Shown: positions 1-6,552 of the stretch, in pieces | Layout of the letters: each line of letters opens with the position of its first letter | How positions within the stretch are numbered: position 1 is the stretch's first letter | Source: an uncultured Rubrobacteraceae bacterium | GTDB taxonomy: Bacteria > Actinomycetota > Rubrobacteria > Rubrobacterales > Rubrobacteraceae | Assembly (NCBI GenBank): GCA_902805985.1 | Contig: CADCUW010000062.1 | Span: forward strand, 1 to 8,062 | DNA length: 8,062 bases | Direction of reading: 5' to 3' | Translations under genes and position numbers: made by a program | Notes under the pieces: model-generated | The model's database searches: none | Seen by the model: the letters and a program-made list of their open reading frames with translations, nothing else | Told to the model about the DNA's origin: nothing

Positions 1-238
1 CGTTCTTGAGGAGCGCGGTCGTCGCCTCCTTGAAGTCGCCGTAGATCTTGTACAGCCGCACGGTGCCGGAGAGCACGAAATAAAGCTGGTCGTCCGGGTC
101 GCCCGGCGCGAAGATGGTGTCCTTGGGCGAGAACCTGCGCTCCACGGTCCTGAGCCCCGCCGCCTCGAACGTTTCGAGGTCAAAACCCTCTGGAGCACTT
201 GTTGCGGCGAATCCCCCGGTGTTGTGGCTTAAAAGCAT
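1..238 (-). CDS. Crp/Fnr-family transcriptional regulator, N-terminal part (cut by window edge)
   Basis: The minus strand encodes 79 residues starting MLLSHNTGGF before the window ends. From about residue 35 it reads as the start of a cyclic-nucleotide-binding (cNMP) beta-barrel: RFSPKDTIFAPGDPDDQLYF, then VLSGTVRLYKIY and EATTALLKN. This pattern (FxxGDP, YFVLxGxVRLYK, TxALL) is typical of Crp/Fnr regulators and is reminiscent of NtcA-like members. The DNA-binding helix-turn-helix would lie beyond the left edge, so ligand and targets cannot be judged. The ATG at 238 is chosen because an in-frame TAG lies four codons upstream (248-250) and no other start intervenes; a GAGAGG lies about 12 bases upstream, a little far for a ribosome site. 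Residues 1-20 look like a non-conserved tail. Family assignment is fairly secure; the subfamily is not. Confidence 0.8.
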   Translation of the reverse strand, partial: MLLSHNTGGFAATSAPEGFDLETFEAAGLRTVERRFSPKDTIFAPGDPDDQLYFVLSGTVRLYKIYGDFKEATTALLKN

Positions 239-298
239 CTGGCTCTTCTACCTCTCTAACGGACCCCCTGCACCCGGCATCCCCCGCCGGACGCCACC

Positions 299-304
299 AT
301 TATA
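299..304 (-). promoter_or_regulatory. Candidate -10 box for the Crp/Fnr gene
   Basis: The minus strand carries a perfect TATAAT about 60 bases upstream of the regulator's ATG, in an otherwise GC-rich spacer, with a TAGAAT about 10 bases further upstream. No good TTGACA-like -35 is seen at 16-18 bases, so this may be an activator-dependent or weak promoter. The implied leader of about 55 bases contains a small inverted repeat, CCGGC (274-278) and GCCGG (286-290), of unknown significance. The rest of the 239-421 spacer shows no gene and no clear terminator. Confidence 0.4.
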
Positions 305-421
305 CCCAAACATTCTAGTGGCTCGCGTAGGTCCCTTGCATCTTTTGGTGTAGTTTTTCGAGAATTGTTCCTGAAATCACTCCTGGCGCGGCTCTGGCGA
401 CCCCGCTATCGCCCCCGCAAT

Positions 422-1042
422 TCAGGCCGCGGTCCGGCGCCAGTGGAGCTCGACGCCCTCGCGTTTGGCGACGAAGAGCAGGTCGTCGCGCAGGGCGTCC
501 ACGTCCTTGTCGTAGACGCTGACGATGCAGAACCCGCAGTGGCGGTAGGCCCAGACGAACGGCGCGAGATCCCCGACCACCCTCGTCTCGGAGCCGAGGC
601 CCCAGGCGTCCGCCAGCTTCAGCCGCCCCTCCACGAGGTCGAGGTCTATGCGCCACCCCTCGTCGGTGGGCACCTCGAAGTACCCGGGAAGGTGTCCTGC
701 CGGGACCATGCCGTCCTGGAGGTCCTTCGCGAAAGACCTCTTGTGGGCCTCGACGCCGGCCAGGTAGTCCGTGTCGTCCACCCGGCGCACCGCGCCGGGC
801 GAGTACCGGCGGTTCTCGGTGACCTTGACGCCCTCGGGCGGGTAGAAGCCCACGAAGGGCACCGGGGAGCGCCACAGGTGTTTGACGACCCCTAAAGTGA
901 CGTTGCGGCGGGCCGCCGGCTTCCCGACCGACTCGGCGAAGCGCATCCCGGAGAGGCGCATGTGGCGGGGCTCCCACGGGTGCGGCTCGCCCACCGTCCG
1001 GAGCCTGCGGCGCCTCTTCGTTATCCGTCGGACATCTTCCAT
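422..1042 (-). CDS. Hypothetical protein, 206 aa, unrecognised family
   Basis: I do not recognise this family. The reading frame looks genuinely coding: GC-rich third positions and a natural amino-acid mix, for example YFEVPTDEGWRIDLDL (about residues 121-136) and DALRDDLLFVAKREGVELHW near the C-terminus. It has an Arg/Lys-rich N-terminus (RRITKRRRRLR, residues 5-15), no signal peptide or membrane segment, and a CxxC pair (CGFC, Cys169 and Cys172) within a hydrophobic strand-like stretch, which might bind metal or be redox active. The start is uncertain. The ATG at 1042 has no Shine-Dalgarno, but a TAGAAT box ends 9 bases upstream, which would suit a nearly leaderless mRNA. Alternatives are GTG at 994 and ATG at 961, the latter preceded by GGAG at 9 bases and giving 179 aa. 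It lies upstream of the Crp/Fnr gene on the same strand with a 183-base gap, so co-transcription is possible but unsupported. Competing antisense and shifted frames over this region look like shadows. Confidence 0.7.
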   Translation of the reverse strand: MEDVRRITKRRRRLRTVGEPHPWEPRHMRLSGMRFAESVGKPAARRNVTLGVVKHLWRSPVPFVGFYPPEGVKVTENRRYSPGAVRRVDDTDYLAGVEAHKRSFAKDLQDGMVPAGHLPGYFEVPTDEGWRIDLDLVEGRLKLADAWGLGSETRVVGDLAPFVWAYRHCGFCIVSVYDKDVDALRDDLLFVAKREGVELHWRRTAA

Positions 1043-1049
1043 AGCGGGG

Positions 1050-1058
1050 ATATTCTAC
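1050..1058 (-). promoter_or_regulatory. Candidate -10 (GTAGAATAT) for the 206-aa gene
   Basis: The minus strand reads GTAGAATAT, containing TAGAAT (5 of 6 matches to TATAAT), 9 bases before the ATG at 1042. Transcription would start within about three bases of that ATG, giving a leaderless or nearly leaderless mRNA. The hexamer 17 bases upstream is GGGCGA, a poor -35 match. The same nine-base motif occurs in two other intergenic regions of this window. Confidence 0.35.
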
Positions 1059-1151
1059 AACCTGTTTCGGCGCGTCGCCCGGGTCGGAGGAAGGTTTTCG
1101 AGGATCGGGTTTCAGGCATCAGGTTTCGGTGGCGATCGTGGTGATGGCACG

Positions 1152-1181
1152 AAAAAGGGCGGGACCCGAAGGCCCCGCCCT
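1152..1181 (-). terminator. Intrinsic terminator after the zinc metallopeptidase gene
   Basis: On the minus strand an 8-bp perfect GC-rich stem (AGGGCGGG at 1181-1174 with CCCGCCCT at 1163-1156) encloses a 10-base loop and is followed directly by a run of T (1156-1152). It lies about 20 bases beyond the TAG stop at 1202, as expected for rho-independent termination of the upstream gene. On the plus strand the hairpin is not followed by T residues, so it is directional. Confidence 0.85.
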
Positions 1182-1201
1182 CTAGAAAGGTGGGAGTCCT
1201 A

Positions 1202-1891
1202 CTACTCGCGGCTCAGGGCGAACAGGTAGATCAGGGTGAGCAGCGAGGTGAGGGCCGCGGCGATGTAGGTGAAGGCCGCCGCCGTGAGCACGCGACGGGT
1301 GCCACCGGCCTCGGTGGCCGAGAGGATACCGTAGCGGGTCAGCAGACCGTAGGCGCGGGTGGAGGCGTTTATCTCCACCGGCAGGGTGACGACGTGAAAG
1401 GCGAGTACGCCGGCGAAGGCGATAACGGCGAGCTGGATAAAGAGGTTGCCGATGCCCGTCGAGACGCCCGTTATGATCGCCATGAAGAAGAGCGGCGTCC
1501 AGAGCTGGCCCCCGAAGTTCACTATCGGGACGAGGCCCGAGCGCAGCTTCATCGGCACGTAGCCCGAGGCGTCCTGTATCGCGTGGCCGACCTCGTGGGC
1601 CGCCACGCTGACGCCGGCGATGGTGCTATCCCTGAAGTTGCTCTCAGAGAGCCTCACCACCTTGCTGCGCGGGTCGTAGTGGTCCGTGAGCTTCCCGGCC
1701 ACCGGCTCGACCCGGACGTTCGTCAGGTTGTTGCGGTCCAGGATCATGCGGGCCGCCTGGGCCCCGGTCAGCCCGCTGTTGCTCTTCTGCTTCGAATATT
1801 TGGAGTACGAACTCCTGACCCAGAGCGCCGCGGCGCCCGAAATGAGGGCACCCACGATCATCACGAGTATGTAACCGAAACCAATGCCCAA
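1202..1891 (-). CDS. Membrane zinc metallopeptidase, YugP-like (Zn_peptidase_2)
   Basis: This 229-residue protein matches the YugP-type neutral zinc metallopeptidases. An N-terminal membrane helix (about residues 5-25) is followed by a soluble part with the zinc motif HEVGH (99-103; His99, His103, catalytic Glu100) inside AAHEVGHAIQDASGY. Two hydrophobic segments follow (about 131-146 and 148-168), then the family's LPVEINAS motif, in which Glu173 is the likely third zinc ligand, and a last hydrophobic helix (about 203-225). Length is normal for the family and the active-site residues are intact. It should be an integral membrane protease; its substrates are poorly known even in well-studied relatives. 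The start is TTG at 1891, supported by a perfect AGGAGG 8 bases upstream; no ATG suits better. The gene ends with its own terminator, so it is probably monocistronic. Its upstream region is shared with the divergent small gene at 2084. Confidence 0.93.
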   Translation of the reverse strand: MGIGFGYILVMIVGALISGAAALWVRSSYSKYSKQKSNSGLTGAQAARMILDRNNLTNVRVEPVAGKLTDHYDPRSKVVRLSESNFRDSTIAGVSVAAHEVGHAIQDASGYVPMKLRSGLVPIVNFGGQLWTPLFFMAIITGVSTGIGNLFIQLAVIAFAGVLAFHVVTLPVEINASTRAYGLLTRYGILSATEAGGTRRVLTAAAFTYIAAALTSLLTLIYLFALSRE

Positions 1892-1899
1892 CGCTTGTT

Positions 1900-1905
1900 C
1901 CTCCT
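1900..1905 (-). promoter_or_regulatory. Ribosome binding site fixing a TTG start
   Basis: The minus strand reads AGGAGG followed by 8 bases and then TTG at 1891. This is the strongest Shine-Dalgarno in the window and it decides the non-ATG start of the metallopeptidase. Confidence 0.85.
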
Positions 1906-1923
1906 AGCGAAGATTTACTGCGC

Positions 1924-1932
1924 ATATTCTAC
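1924..1932 (-). promoter_or_regulatory. Candidate -10 (GTAGAATAT) for the metallopeptidase gene
   Basis: The minus strand carries GTAGAATAT with TAGAAT at 1931-1926. A transcript starting about 7 bases downstream would have a leader of roughly 28 bases containing the AGGAGG. No strong -35 is seen at 17 bases (GTTCCG). The rest of the 1892-2083 spacer shows no gene; it also carries the upstream region of the divergent small gene. Confidence 0.45.
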
Positions 1933-2083
1933 TACACGTATGTACGCCGGAACGGTCCTGAGGTTGCCTTATCCAGCTACGAAACGCCGAGAGGCAAAGC
2001 GGGAAAGCGAACGCCGAACTGGATCCTAGCTTATCGTCCTATAGGCACACTTTGCGTGAAGTCGTGGATAGGAAGAGATAAAG

Positions 2084-2299
2084 ATGCCAAAAGCGACGAC
2101 TTGCAAACTGGACGGGCAAATCGTGATCATTGAGGAAGCGCTGCAGTTACGCGATGAAGCCCCAGGGCGCAGGTCGTACCCGGAGTTCCGTTGCCGTGAA
2201 TGCGGTGAGCTTGTCAGGCCGCACAAGAAAGGTACCACTGGACAAGCAGCACACTTCGAACATCGAACCAGGAATCCTGGATGTTCCCAGGGCGCCTAG
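2084..2299 (+). CDS. Small Cys/His (zinc-ribbon-like) protein, 71 aa
   Basis: A 71-residue protein with a putative metal site: CxxC at Cys37 and Cys40 (FRCRECGELVRPHKK), HxxH at His57 and His60 (AAHFEH), and Cys67 (NPGCS). The spacing of CxxCG, then HFxHR, then a nearby Cys resembles the zinc-binding N-terminal element seen in CoiA-like competence proteins and in small stand-alone bacterial proteins; this is recollection of a motif, not a search result. The start is ATG at 2084, with AGGAAG (2070-2075) 8 bases upstream. Codon use is less GC-biased than in neighbours: it includes a TTA leucine codon (21) and several A/T-ending codons, suggesting later acquisition or a weakly expressed gene. 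It is divergent from the peptidase and convergent with acs. No promoter stands out; TATAGG at 2040-2045 is a weak candidate. Function is unknown; nucleic-acid binding or a structural zinc role are guesses. Confidence 0.75.
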   Translation: MPKATTCKLDGQIVIIEEALQLRDEAPGRRSYPEFRCRECGELVRPHKKGTTGQAAHFEHRTRNPGCSQGA

Positions 2300-2314
2300 T
2301 TACGTTGGACTCTT

Positions 2315-2344
2315 AAAAAACCGGCGGGTACCGTCCCCGCCGGT
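2315..2344 (-). terminator. Intrinsic terminator after acs
   Basis: A perfect stem, ACCGGCGGG-type on the minus strand (2344-2336 with 2328-2320), encloses a 7-base loop and runs into TTTTTT (2320-2315). It lies about 30 bases after the acs stop at 2374. On the plus strand the hairpin is followed by TCAAAAAG rather than T residues, so it mainly serves acs, although the convergent small gene ends only about 20 bases before it. Confidence 0.85.
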
Positions 2345-2373
2345 CAAAAAGCGTGCCTGATTCGAGGCTGTGG

Positions 2374-4296
2374 CTATTGGCGGGCGGCCTTCAGGTCGTC
2401 CACGACGGAGGGATCGGAGAGGGTCGAGGTGTCCCCGAGGTCCTCCTCGCCTTCCGCGACGCCCCGGAGGACGCGGCGCATGATCTTGCCGCTGCGCGTC
2501 TTCGGCAGGTCGGGGGTGAAGATGATCTCCTCGGGCCTCGCGTGCGGGCCTATGCCCTTCTTCACCTGGTCGTTGAGCTCCTTGATGAGGTCGTCTGAGC
2601 CCTCGCGGTCGCCTTCGAGGATGACGTAGGCGACGATGGCCTGTCCCTTGTCCTCGTCGTTGCGGCCTATGACGGCGGCCTCGGCGACGGCCTCGTGGCC
2701 AACGAGCGCGCTCTCGACCTCCATCGTGCCGATGCGGTGGCCGGAGACGTTCATCACGTCGTCGATCCTACCGGTGATGGTGTAGTAGCCGTCCTCGTCG
2801 CGCTCGGCCCCGTCCTCGACAAAGTACTTGTCGCCGAGGCGCTCCCAGTAGGTCTTGCGGAAGCGCTCGGGGTCCTTGTAGATGGTGCGAAGCATGCTCG
2901 GCCAGGGCTTGGTGATGACCAGGTTGCCCTTGCCGGCGCCCTCGATAGGGTTGTCGTCCTCGTCATAGATGTCCACCGAGATACCGGGGAACGGGCGGGT
3001 GGCGCTGCCCGGCTTGGTCGTCGTGAGGCCCGGGAGCGGGGCGATCATGATGCCCCCCGTCTCCGTCTGCCACCACGTATCCACGACGGGGCAGTTGCCC
3101 TTGCCGACGTTGTCGTGGTACCACTCCCACGCCCGCGGGTTTATGGGCTCGCCGACGGTACCCAGCAGGCGCAAAGACGAGAGGTCGTGCTTCTCGAGGG
3201 GCTCCGTGCCCTGCTTCATAAAGGCCCGGATCACGGTCGGCGCCGAGTAGTAGATGGTCACCCCGTGCCGCTCGATGAGGTCCCAGTGGCGGTCCGGACC
3301 GGGGTAGCTCGGCGTGCCCTCGAACTGCACGGTCGTCGCCCCGTTGGAGAGGGGGCCGTAGACGAGGTAGGAGTGGCCCGTGACCCACCCGATGTCGGCC
3401 TGGCACCAGTAGACGTCGTCTTCCTTGAGGTCCAGCGCCCACTTCGTCGTCGCCTTGACCTGGGTGAGGTAGCCGCCGGTGGTGTGGACGATGCCCTTGG
3501 GCTTGCCCGTCGAGCCGGAGGAGTAGAGGATGTAGAGGATGTCTTCGGAGTCCATCTCCTCTGCGGGGCACTCGTCGTCGGCCTCGGCCGTAAGGTCGTT
3601 CCAGTAGTGGTCGCGGCCCTCCGTCATGGGCACGTCCTCGCCGAGGCGCTGGGCGACGACCACGCTCTCGATGGAGGGCGTGTCCTGGAGGGCCTCGTCG
3701 GCGTTCTTCTTGTGGGACGTCGCCTTGCCACCGCGGGGCCCGCCGTCAGCGGTAACGAGGACCTTCGCCTCGCAGTCGTTGATGCGATCGCGCAAGGAGT
3801 CCGCGGAGAAGGCGCCGAAGACAACCGAGTGCGGGGCGCCGACGCGGGCGCAGGCGAGCATCGCGATGGGGAGCTCGGGGATCATGGGCATGTAGATCGC
3901 GACCGGATCTCCCTTGCCGACTCCCAAGCCCTTGAGCACGTTGGCGAACTTCTTTACCTCGGCGGTGAGCTCGGAGTAGGTGTAGGCCTTACCCTCGCCC
4001 GGCTCGTCGGACTCCCACAAGATCGCGGTCTTGTCCCCCCTGCCCTGCTCGACCTGGTAGTCCAGGCAGTTGTAGGCGACGTTGAGCTTGCCGCCGACGA
4101 ACCACTGGGCCTCGGGCGGGTTCCAGTTGAGGACCTGGTCCCACTCCTTGAACCAGTGCAGCTCCCCGGCCCTCTCGGCCCAGAAGCCCTCGTAATCTCT
4201 CTCCGCCTCCTCGTAGACGGAGGCATCATTGACGTTGGCGTTCCGCGCGAACTCCTCCGGCGGCTCGTAGGTGCGTACCTCGATCTCCTCGGCCAT
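2374..4296 (-). CDS. acsA: Acetyl-CoA synthetase (acetate--CoA ligase, AMP-forming)
   Basis: This 640-residue protein is a full-length acetyl-CoA synthetase, which converts acetate, ATP and CoA to acetyl-CoA, AMP and PPi in the cytoplasm. The N-terminal ACAS domain occupies about residues 25-85. The ATP/AMP-binding signature [11 protein letters not shown] is at 258-268. [11 protein letters not shown] is at 405-415; Trp409 corresponds to the tryptophan that limits the acyl pocket to acetate. The hinge/core motif [14 protein letters not shown] is at 509-522. The C-terminal [11 protein letters not shown] (599-609) contains Lys604, the catalytic lysine that in relatives is switched off by acetylation; no acetyltransferase or deacetylase gene is visible here. 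The ATG at 4296 is chosen because family homology begins there and a purine-rich GGGAGAGG precedes it; an in-frame upstream extension to 4464 has no family-like sequence. A sigma70-like promoter lies upstream and a strong terminator downstream, so it is probably transcribed alone. Confidence 0.97.
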   Translation of the reverse strand: MAEEIEVRTYEPPEEFARNANVNDASVYEEAERDYEGFWAERAGELHWFKEWDQVLNWNPPEAQWFVGGKLNVAYNCLDYQVEQGRGDKTAILWESDEPGEGKAYTYSELTAEVKKFANVLKGLGVGKGDPVAIYMPMIPELPIAMLACARVGAPHSVVFGAFSADSLRDRINDCEAKVLVTADGGPRGGKATSHKKNADEALQDTPSIESVVVAQRLGEDVPMTEGRDHYWNDLTAEADDECPAEEMDSEDILYILYSSGSTGKPKGIVHTTGGYLTQVKATTKWALDLKEDDVYWCQADIGWVTGHSYLVYGPLSNGATTVQFEGTPSYPGPDRHWDLIERHGVTIYYSAPTVIRAFMKQGTEPLEKHDLSSLRLLGTVGEPINPRAWEWYHDNVGKGNCPVVDTWWQTETGGIMIAPLPGLTTTKPGSATRPFPGISVDIYDEDDNPIEGAGKGNLVITKPWPSMLRTIYKDPERFRKTYWERLGDKYFVEDGAERDEDGYYTITGRIDDVMNVSGHRIGTMEVESALVGHEAVAEAAVIGRNDEDKGQAIVAYVILEGDREGSDDLIKELNDQVKKGIGPHARPEEIIFTPDLPKTRSGKIMRRVLRGVAEGEEDLGDTSTLSDPSVVDDLKAARQ

Positions 4297-4435
4297 GCCT
4301 CTCCCTTTCCTCGTGTTATGTGGCTGGGTTACGTGGCGGACGCAGGCATCCGTGGCGGGGCCCGTCTTCGAGCCCGGTCTGCGGCCTGCGTATCGTCCGC
4401 GCGTTGTCCCTCCCCACTCCACCCTTACTGCCCGT

Positions 4436-4464
4436 AGAATATTACCCGTTACGGCCCCGGTCAA
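4436..4464 (-). promoter_or_regulatory. Candidate sigma70-type promoter of acs
   Basis: The minus strand has TTGACC (4464-4459, 5 of 6 to TTGACA), a 17-base spacer, and TATTCT (4441-4436, 4 of 6 to TATAAT). The predicted start near 4429 gives an untranslated leader of about 130 bases before the acs ATG, in which no riboswitch-like or terminator structure is evident. The same AT-rich patch reads GTAGAATAT on the plus strand (4434-4442), so it could alternatively or additionally serve the divergent plus-strand gene. Confidence 0.5.
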
Positions 4465-4523
4465 TCATCCGGGTTTCGCGGCGGCGACCGGTTTGCCGGC
4501 GACGGGCGCGGGGGCGGAGATAC

Positions 4524-4568
4524 ATGAAAACTTTGTTAAACTCCTACGCATTTGCGACGGCTGGGTAG
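4524..4568 (+). CDS. Possible 14-codon leader ORF ahead of the LtaS-like gene
   Basis: ATG at 4524 opens a 14-codon frame, MKTLLNSYAFATAG, ending in TAG at 4566-4568, three bases before the ATG of the following membrane gene and in the same frame. It has GGAG (4516-4519) 4 bases upstream, a better ribosome site than that of the main gene. Its first codons are AT-rich (AAA, ACT, TTG, TTA, AAC), unlike everything nearby. Possible roles are translational coupling or a regulatory leader peptide. Equally, the AT-rich patch may simply be promoter DNA with a chance ORF, or the remnant of a longer N-terminus closed by a stop. Confidence 0.25.
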   Translation: MKTLLNSYAFATAG

Positions 4569-4571
4569 GGC

Positions 4572-6479
4572 ATGGCGGGCGTGATAAAGCGCCTCAGGAA
4601 CCTTCTGACGCGGGGGGATTGGATCTACCTCGCGAGCCTCCTCGTGCCCGTTTTTCTCTACAACCTCACCCTGAAGGTCGTCCGGATCGTCACCCGGCCC
4701 GACCCTCCGGGCCTTCTAGGCTTCGTGGACCAGATCCGCTCCGACCTGCTCTTCAACCTCGGGTTCGCGGCGCTGTGGGTCGGTATCTTCGCCCTCGTTA
4801 GGGGCGGCTGGCTTCGGACGGTGGTCGTAATGTTGTTCCACTTGACGGTCTTGGTCATGGTGGTCCTGACGACCAGCGCACACTTCTTCTACACCTCGAC
4901 GGGCTCGACGCTCGACTTGAGCTTCGTGATCGTCTCGATCTCGTCCATCGGAGAGATACAGGGCGCCATAGGCTCGGAGACAACCCTCTCGCACTGGACC
5001 TTGGTCTCCCAAATCGTCTTCTACGTCCTTGCGGGTCCAGCCCTAATGACTCGTCTGATCACCGGCACCTGGGAGTCCCCACCGGCAGAGGGCAGGGGAC
5101 GTTCGGACCGCACGCCGCTCACCGTCGCCGTGGCCGCGCTCGTGCTCTTCTGCCTCTCGGTGGTGCCGAGCGTGACCAACGCCGGCAACGCCTTCGCCCG
5201 CGACCCTCTGGCGAACATGGTCGTCAACGAGGTCGCTACCACGGAGGTCGAGGCGACGGTCCCCCCTGAGTCTCTCCCCACGGACACCCGCCTCTCCCCC
5301 ACCCCGAAGACCGAGAAACGCAACGTCGTGATGGTCTTCCTCGAATCTACCCGCGCCCGTTCCACCACGCCGTACAACGAAGACCTGGACACGACGCCGT
5401 TTCTGGATGAACTCTCAGAGGAGAGCCTGATGGCGGAGCGGGCCCGCGCGCTCGTGCCCCACACCTCGAAGGCGCTCGTCGCGACGACCTGCGGGGTGCC
5501 GCCGCCGCTCGACACCCAGAAGACCGAGTCGGAGCCCGGGATCCTTCCGGCCCGCTGCCTGCCCGAGCTGCTCGGGGAGCAAGGCTACAACAACGCCTTC
5601 TTCCAGTCGGCCACCAAGACCTTCGAGCGCAGGCCGCAGCTCGTGGAGAACTTCGGGTACGAATACTTCCGGGCCATCGAGGGCATGGACAAGACGGGAT
5701 ACCAGAAGGTCAACTACTTCGGGTACGAGGATGAGATCATGCTGGGACCAAGCCGCGCCTGGCTGGAGGAGAACGGCGACGAGGGGCCGTTTCTCACGAG
5801 CTACCTGACCGTCACCCCCCACCACAACTACATCGTTCCGCAACGCTACGGCACAAAGGAGTACTCGGACGACCCAGAGCTGAACAGGTACCTGAACACC
5901 GTGCGCTACCAGGACTTTTTCCTGAAGAAGCTCATCGAGCAGTACAAGGACCTCGGCCTCTACGAGGACACGGTCTTCGTGATCCTGGGCGACCACGGCG
6001 AGGGCTTCGGCGAGCACGGCCTCAAGCAGCACGACAACACGATCTACGAGGAAGGCCTGCACATCCCCCTCCTCGTCCACGACCCGAAAAACCCCGGGCC
6101 AGAGCGCGTCGAGGAGAACGTCAGCGAGCTTGACATCCTGCCCACGCTGGCGGACGCGCTCGGGTACGAGATCGAGGGCGGCGAGTACCCCGGCTCCTCG
6201 CTCTACGCGCCGCCCGAGGACCGGACGTTCGTGGCGAGCTGCTACCACGAGCGCACGTGCCTGACGAGCATCGACGGGGACCAGAAGTACATCTACTCCT
6301 ACGGCAACCGCGGCGAGGAATACTACGACCTCTCCGAGGACCCCAAAGAACAGAACAACCTCATCGAAGAGCAGCCCGAGGGGAAGATGGAGAGCCTGCG
6401 CGACGACCTGCTCGCCTGGGAGGCCCGCGTCGAGTCCTCCTACGAGCAGCAACGCGAAGAGACGACAACCGCCGAGTAA
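4572..6479 (+). CDS. LtaS-like membrane sulfatase-fold phosphotransferase/hydrolase
   Basis: A 635-residue protein with an N-terminal membrane domain and a C-terminal alkaline-phosphatase/sulfatase-fold domain, the architecture of lipoteichoic acid synthase and related phosphoglycerol or phosphoethanolamine transferases. Hydrophobic segments lie at about 16-40, 58-76, 81-107, 143-161 and 182-203, with a weaker one at 114-130; the catalytic domain (about 250-610) would be outside the cell. Visible active-site elements are RNVVMVFLEST (metal ligand Glu258), PHTSKA with Thr298 as the probable nucleophile (compare GKTSD in LtaS), TPHHNY (His417/His418), and ILGDHGEGFGEHG (Asp474, His475). The Cys/Ser-x-Pro-x-Arg motif of true sulfatases is absent at the nucleophile, favouring phosphotransfer. 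The YYDLSEDPKEQNNLI stretch near 584-598 is a common C-terminal hallmark of the superfamily. ATG 4572 is the first start after an in-frame TAG at 4566, but its ribosome site is weak (GGGTAGGG). The polymer or lipid modified is unknown. fabI follows 73 bases downstream and may be co-transcribed. Confidence 0.88.
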   Translation: MAGVIKRLRNLLTRGDWIYLASLLVPVFLYNLTLKVVRIVTRPDPPGLLGFVDQIRSDLLFNLGFAALWVGIFALVRGGWLRTVVVMLFHLTVLVMVVLTTSAHFFYTSTGSTLDLSFVIVSISSIGEIQGAIGSETTLSHWTLVSQIVFYVLAGPALMTRLITGTWESPPAEGRGRSDRTPLTVAVAALVLFCLSVVPSVTNAGNAFARDPLANMVVNEVATTEVEATVPPESLPTDTRLSPTPKTEKRNVVMVFLESTRARSTTPYNEDLDTTPFLDELSEESLMAERARALVPHTSKALVATTCGVPPPLDTQKTESEPGILPARCLPELLGEQGYNNAFFQSATKTFERRPQLVENFGYEYFRAIEGMDKTGYQKVNYFGYEDEIMLGPSRAWLEENGDEGPFLTSYLTVTPHHNYIVPQRYGTKEYSDDPELNRYLNTVRYQDFFLKKLIEQYKDLGLYEDTVFVILGDHGEGFGEHGLKQHDNTIYEEGLHIPLLVHDPKNPGPERVEENVSELDILPTLADALGYEIEGGEYPGSSLYAPPEDRTFVASCYHERTCLTSIDGDQKYIYSYGNRGEEYYDLSEDPKEQNNLIEEQPEGKMESLRDDLLAWEARVESSYEQQREETTTAE

Positions 6480-6552
6480 CTCCCTGGCAGCGTTCGTCCT
6501 CTTTCCCTAGACTGGGCCGGACCTTGTGGAGAACGGAGCCCCGGGAGGCTAC

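Noticed and set aside
274..290. Small hairpin CCGGC/GCCGG upstream of the Crp/Fnr gene as a terminator or operator
   Set aside because: The stem is only 5 bp, there is no T-run on either strand, and in GC-rich DNA such repeats arise by chance.
315..977. 220-codon minus-strand frame overlapping the 206-aa hypothetical gene, and the 176-codon plus-strand frame at 365-895
   Set aside because: Both are Arg/Gly/Pro-rich or Val/Asp-rich low-complexity translations; the 422-1042 frame has the natural composition and GC-rich third positions.
1190..2029. 279-codon plus-strand frame across the peptidase gene
   Set aside because: It is antisense to the HEVGH-containing protein, spans its promoter and ribosome site, and has a Gly/Arg/Asp-rich shadow composition.
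2695..4437. 580-codon open frame on the plus strand, antisense to acs
   Set aside because: It lies opposite a clearly conserved acetyl-CoA synthetase. Its translation is low-complexity Val/Leu/Arg/Asp-rich, as expected from the complement of GC-biased codons, and it has no recognisable domain.
4297..4464. 56-residue N-terminal extension of acetyl-CoA synthetase
   Set aside because: The extension has no family similarity, covers the likely promoter, and the ATG at 4296 has a purine-rich ribosome site at the expected position.
5415..6452. 345-codon minus-strand frame antisense to the LtaS-like gene
   Set aside because: Val/Leu/Glu-rich shadow of a gene with intact catalytic motifs on the other strand.
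6526..6552. GTG start nine codons upstream of fabI
   Set aside because: FabI/InhA proteins begin at the GLLEGK region; the ATG at 6553 has GGGAGG just upstream.
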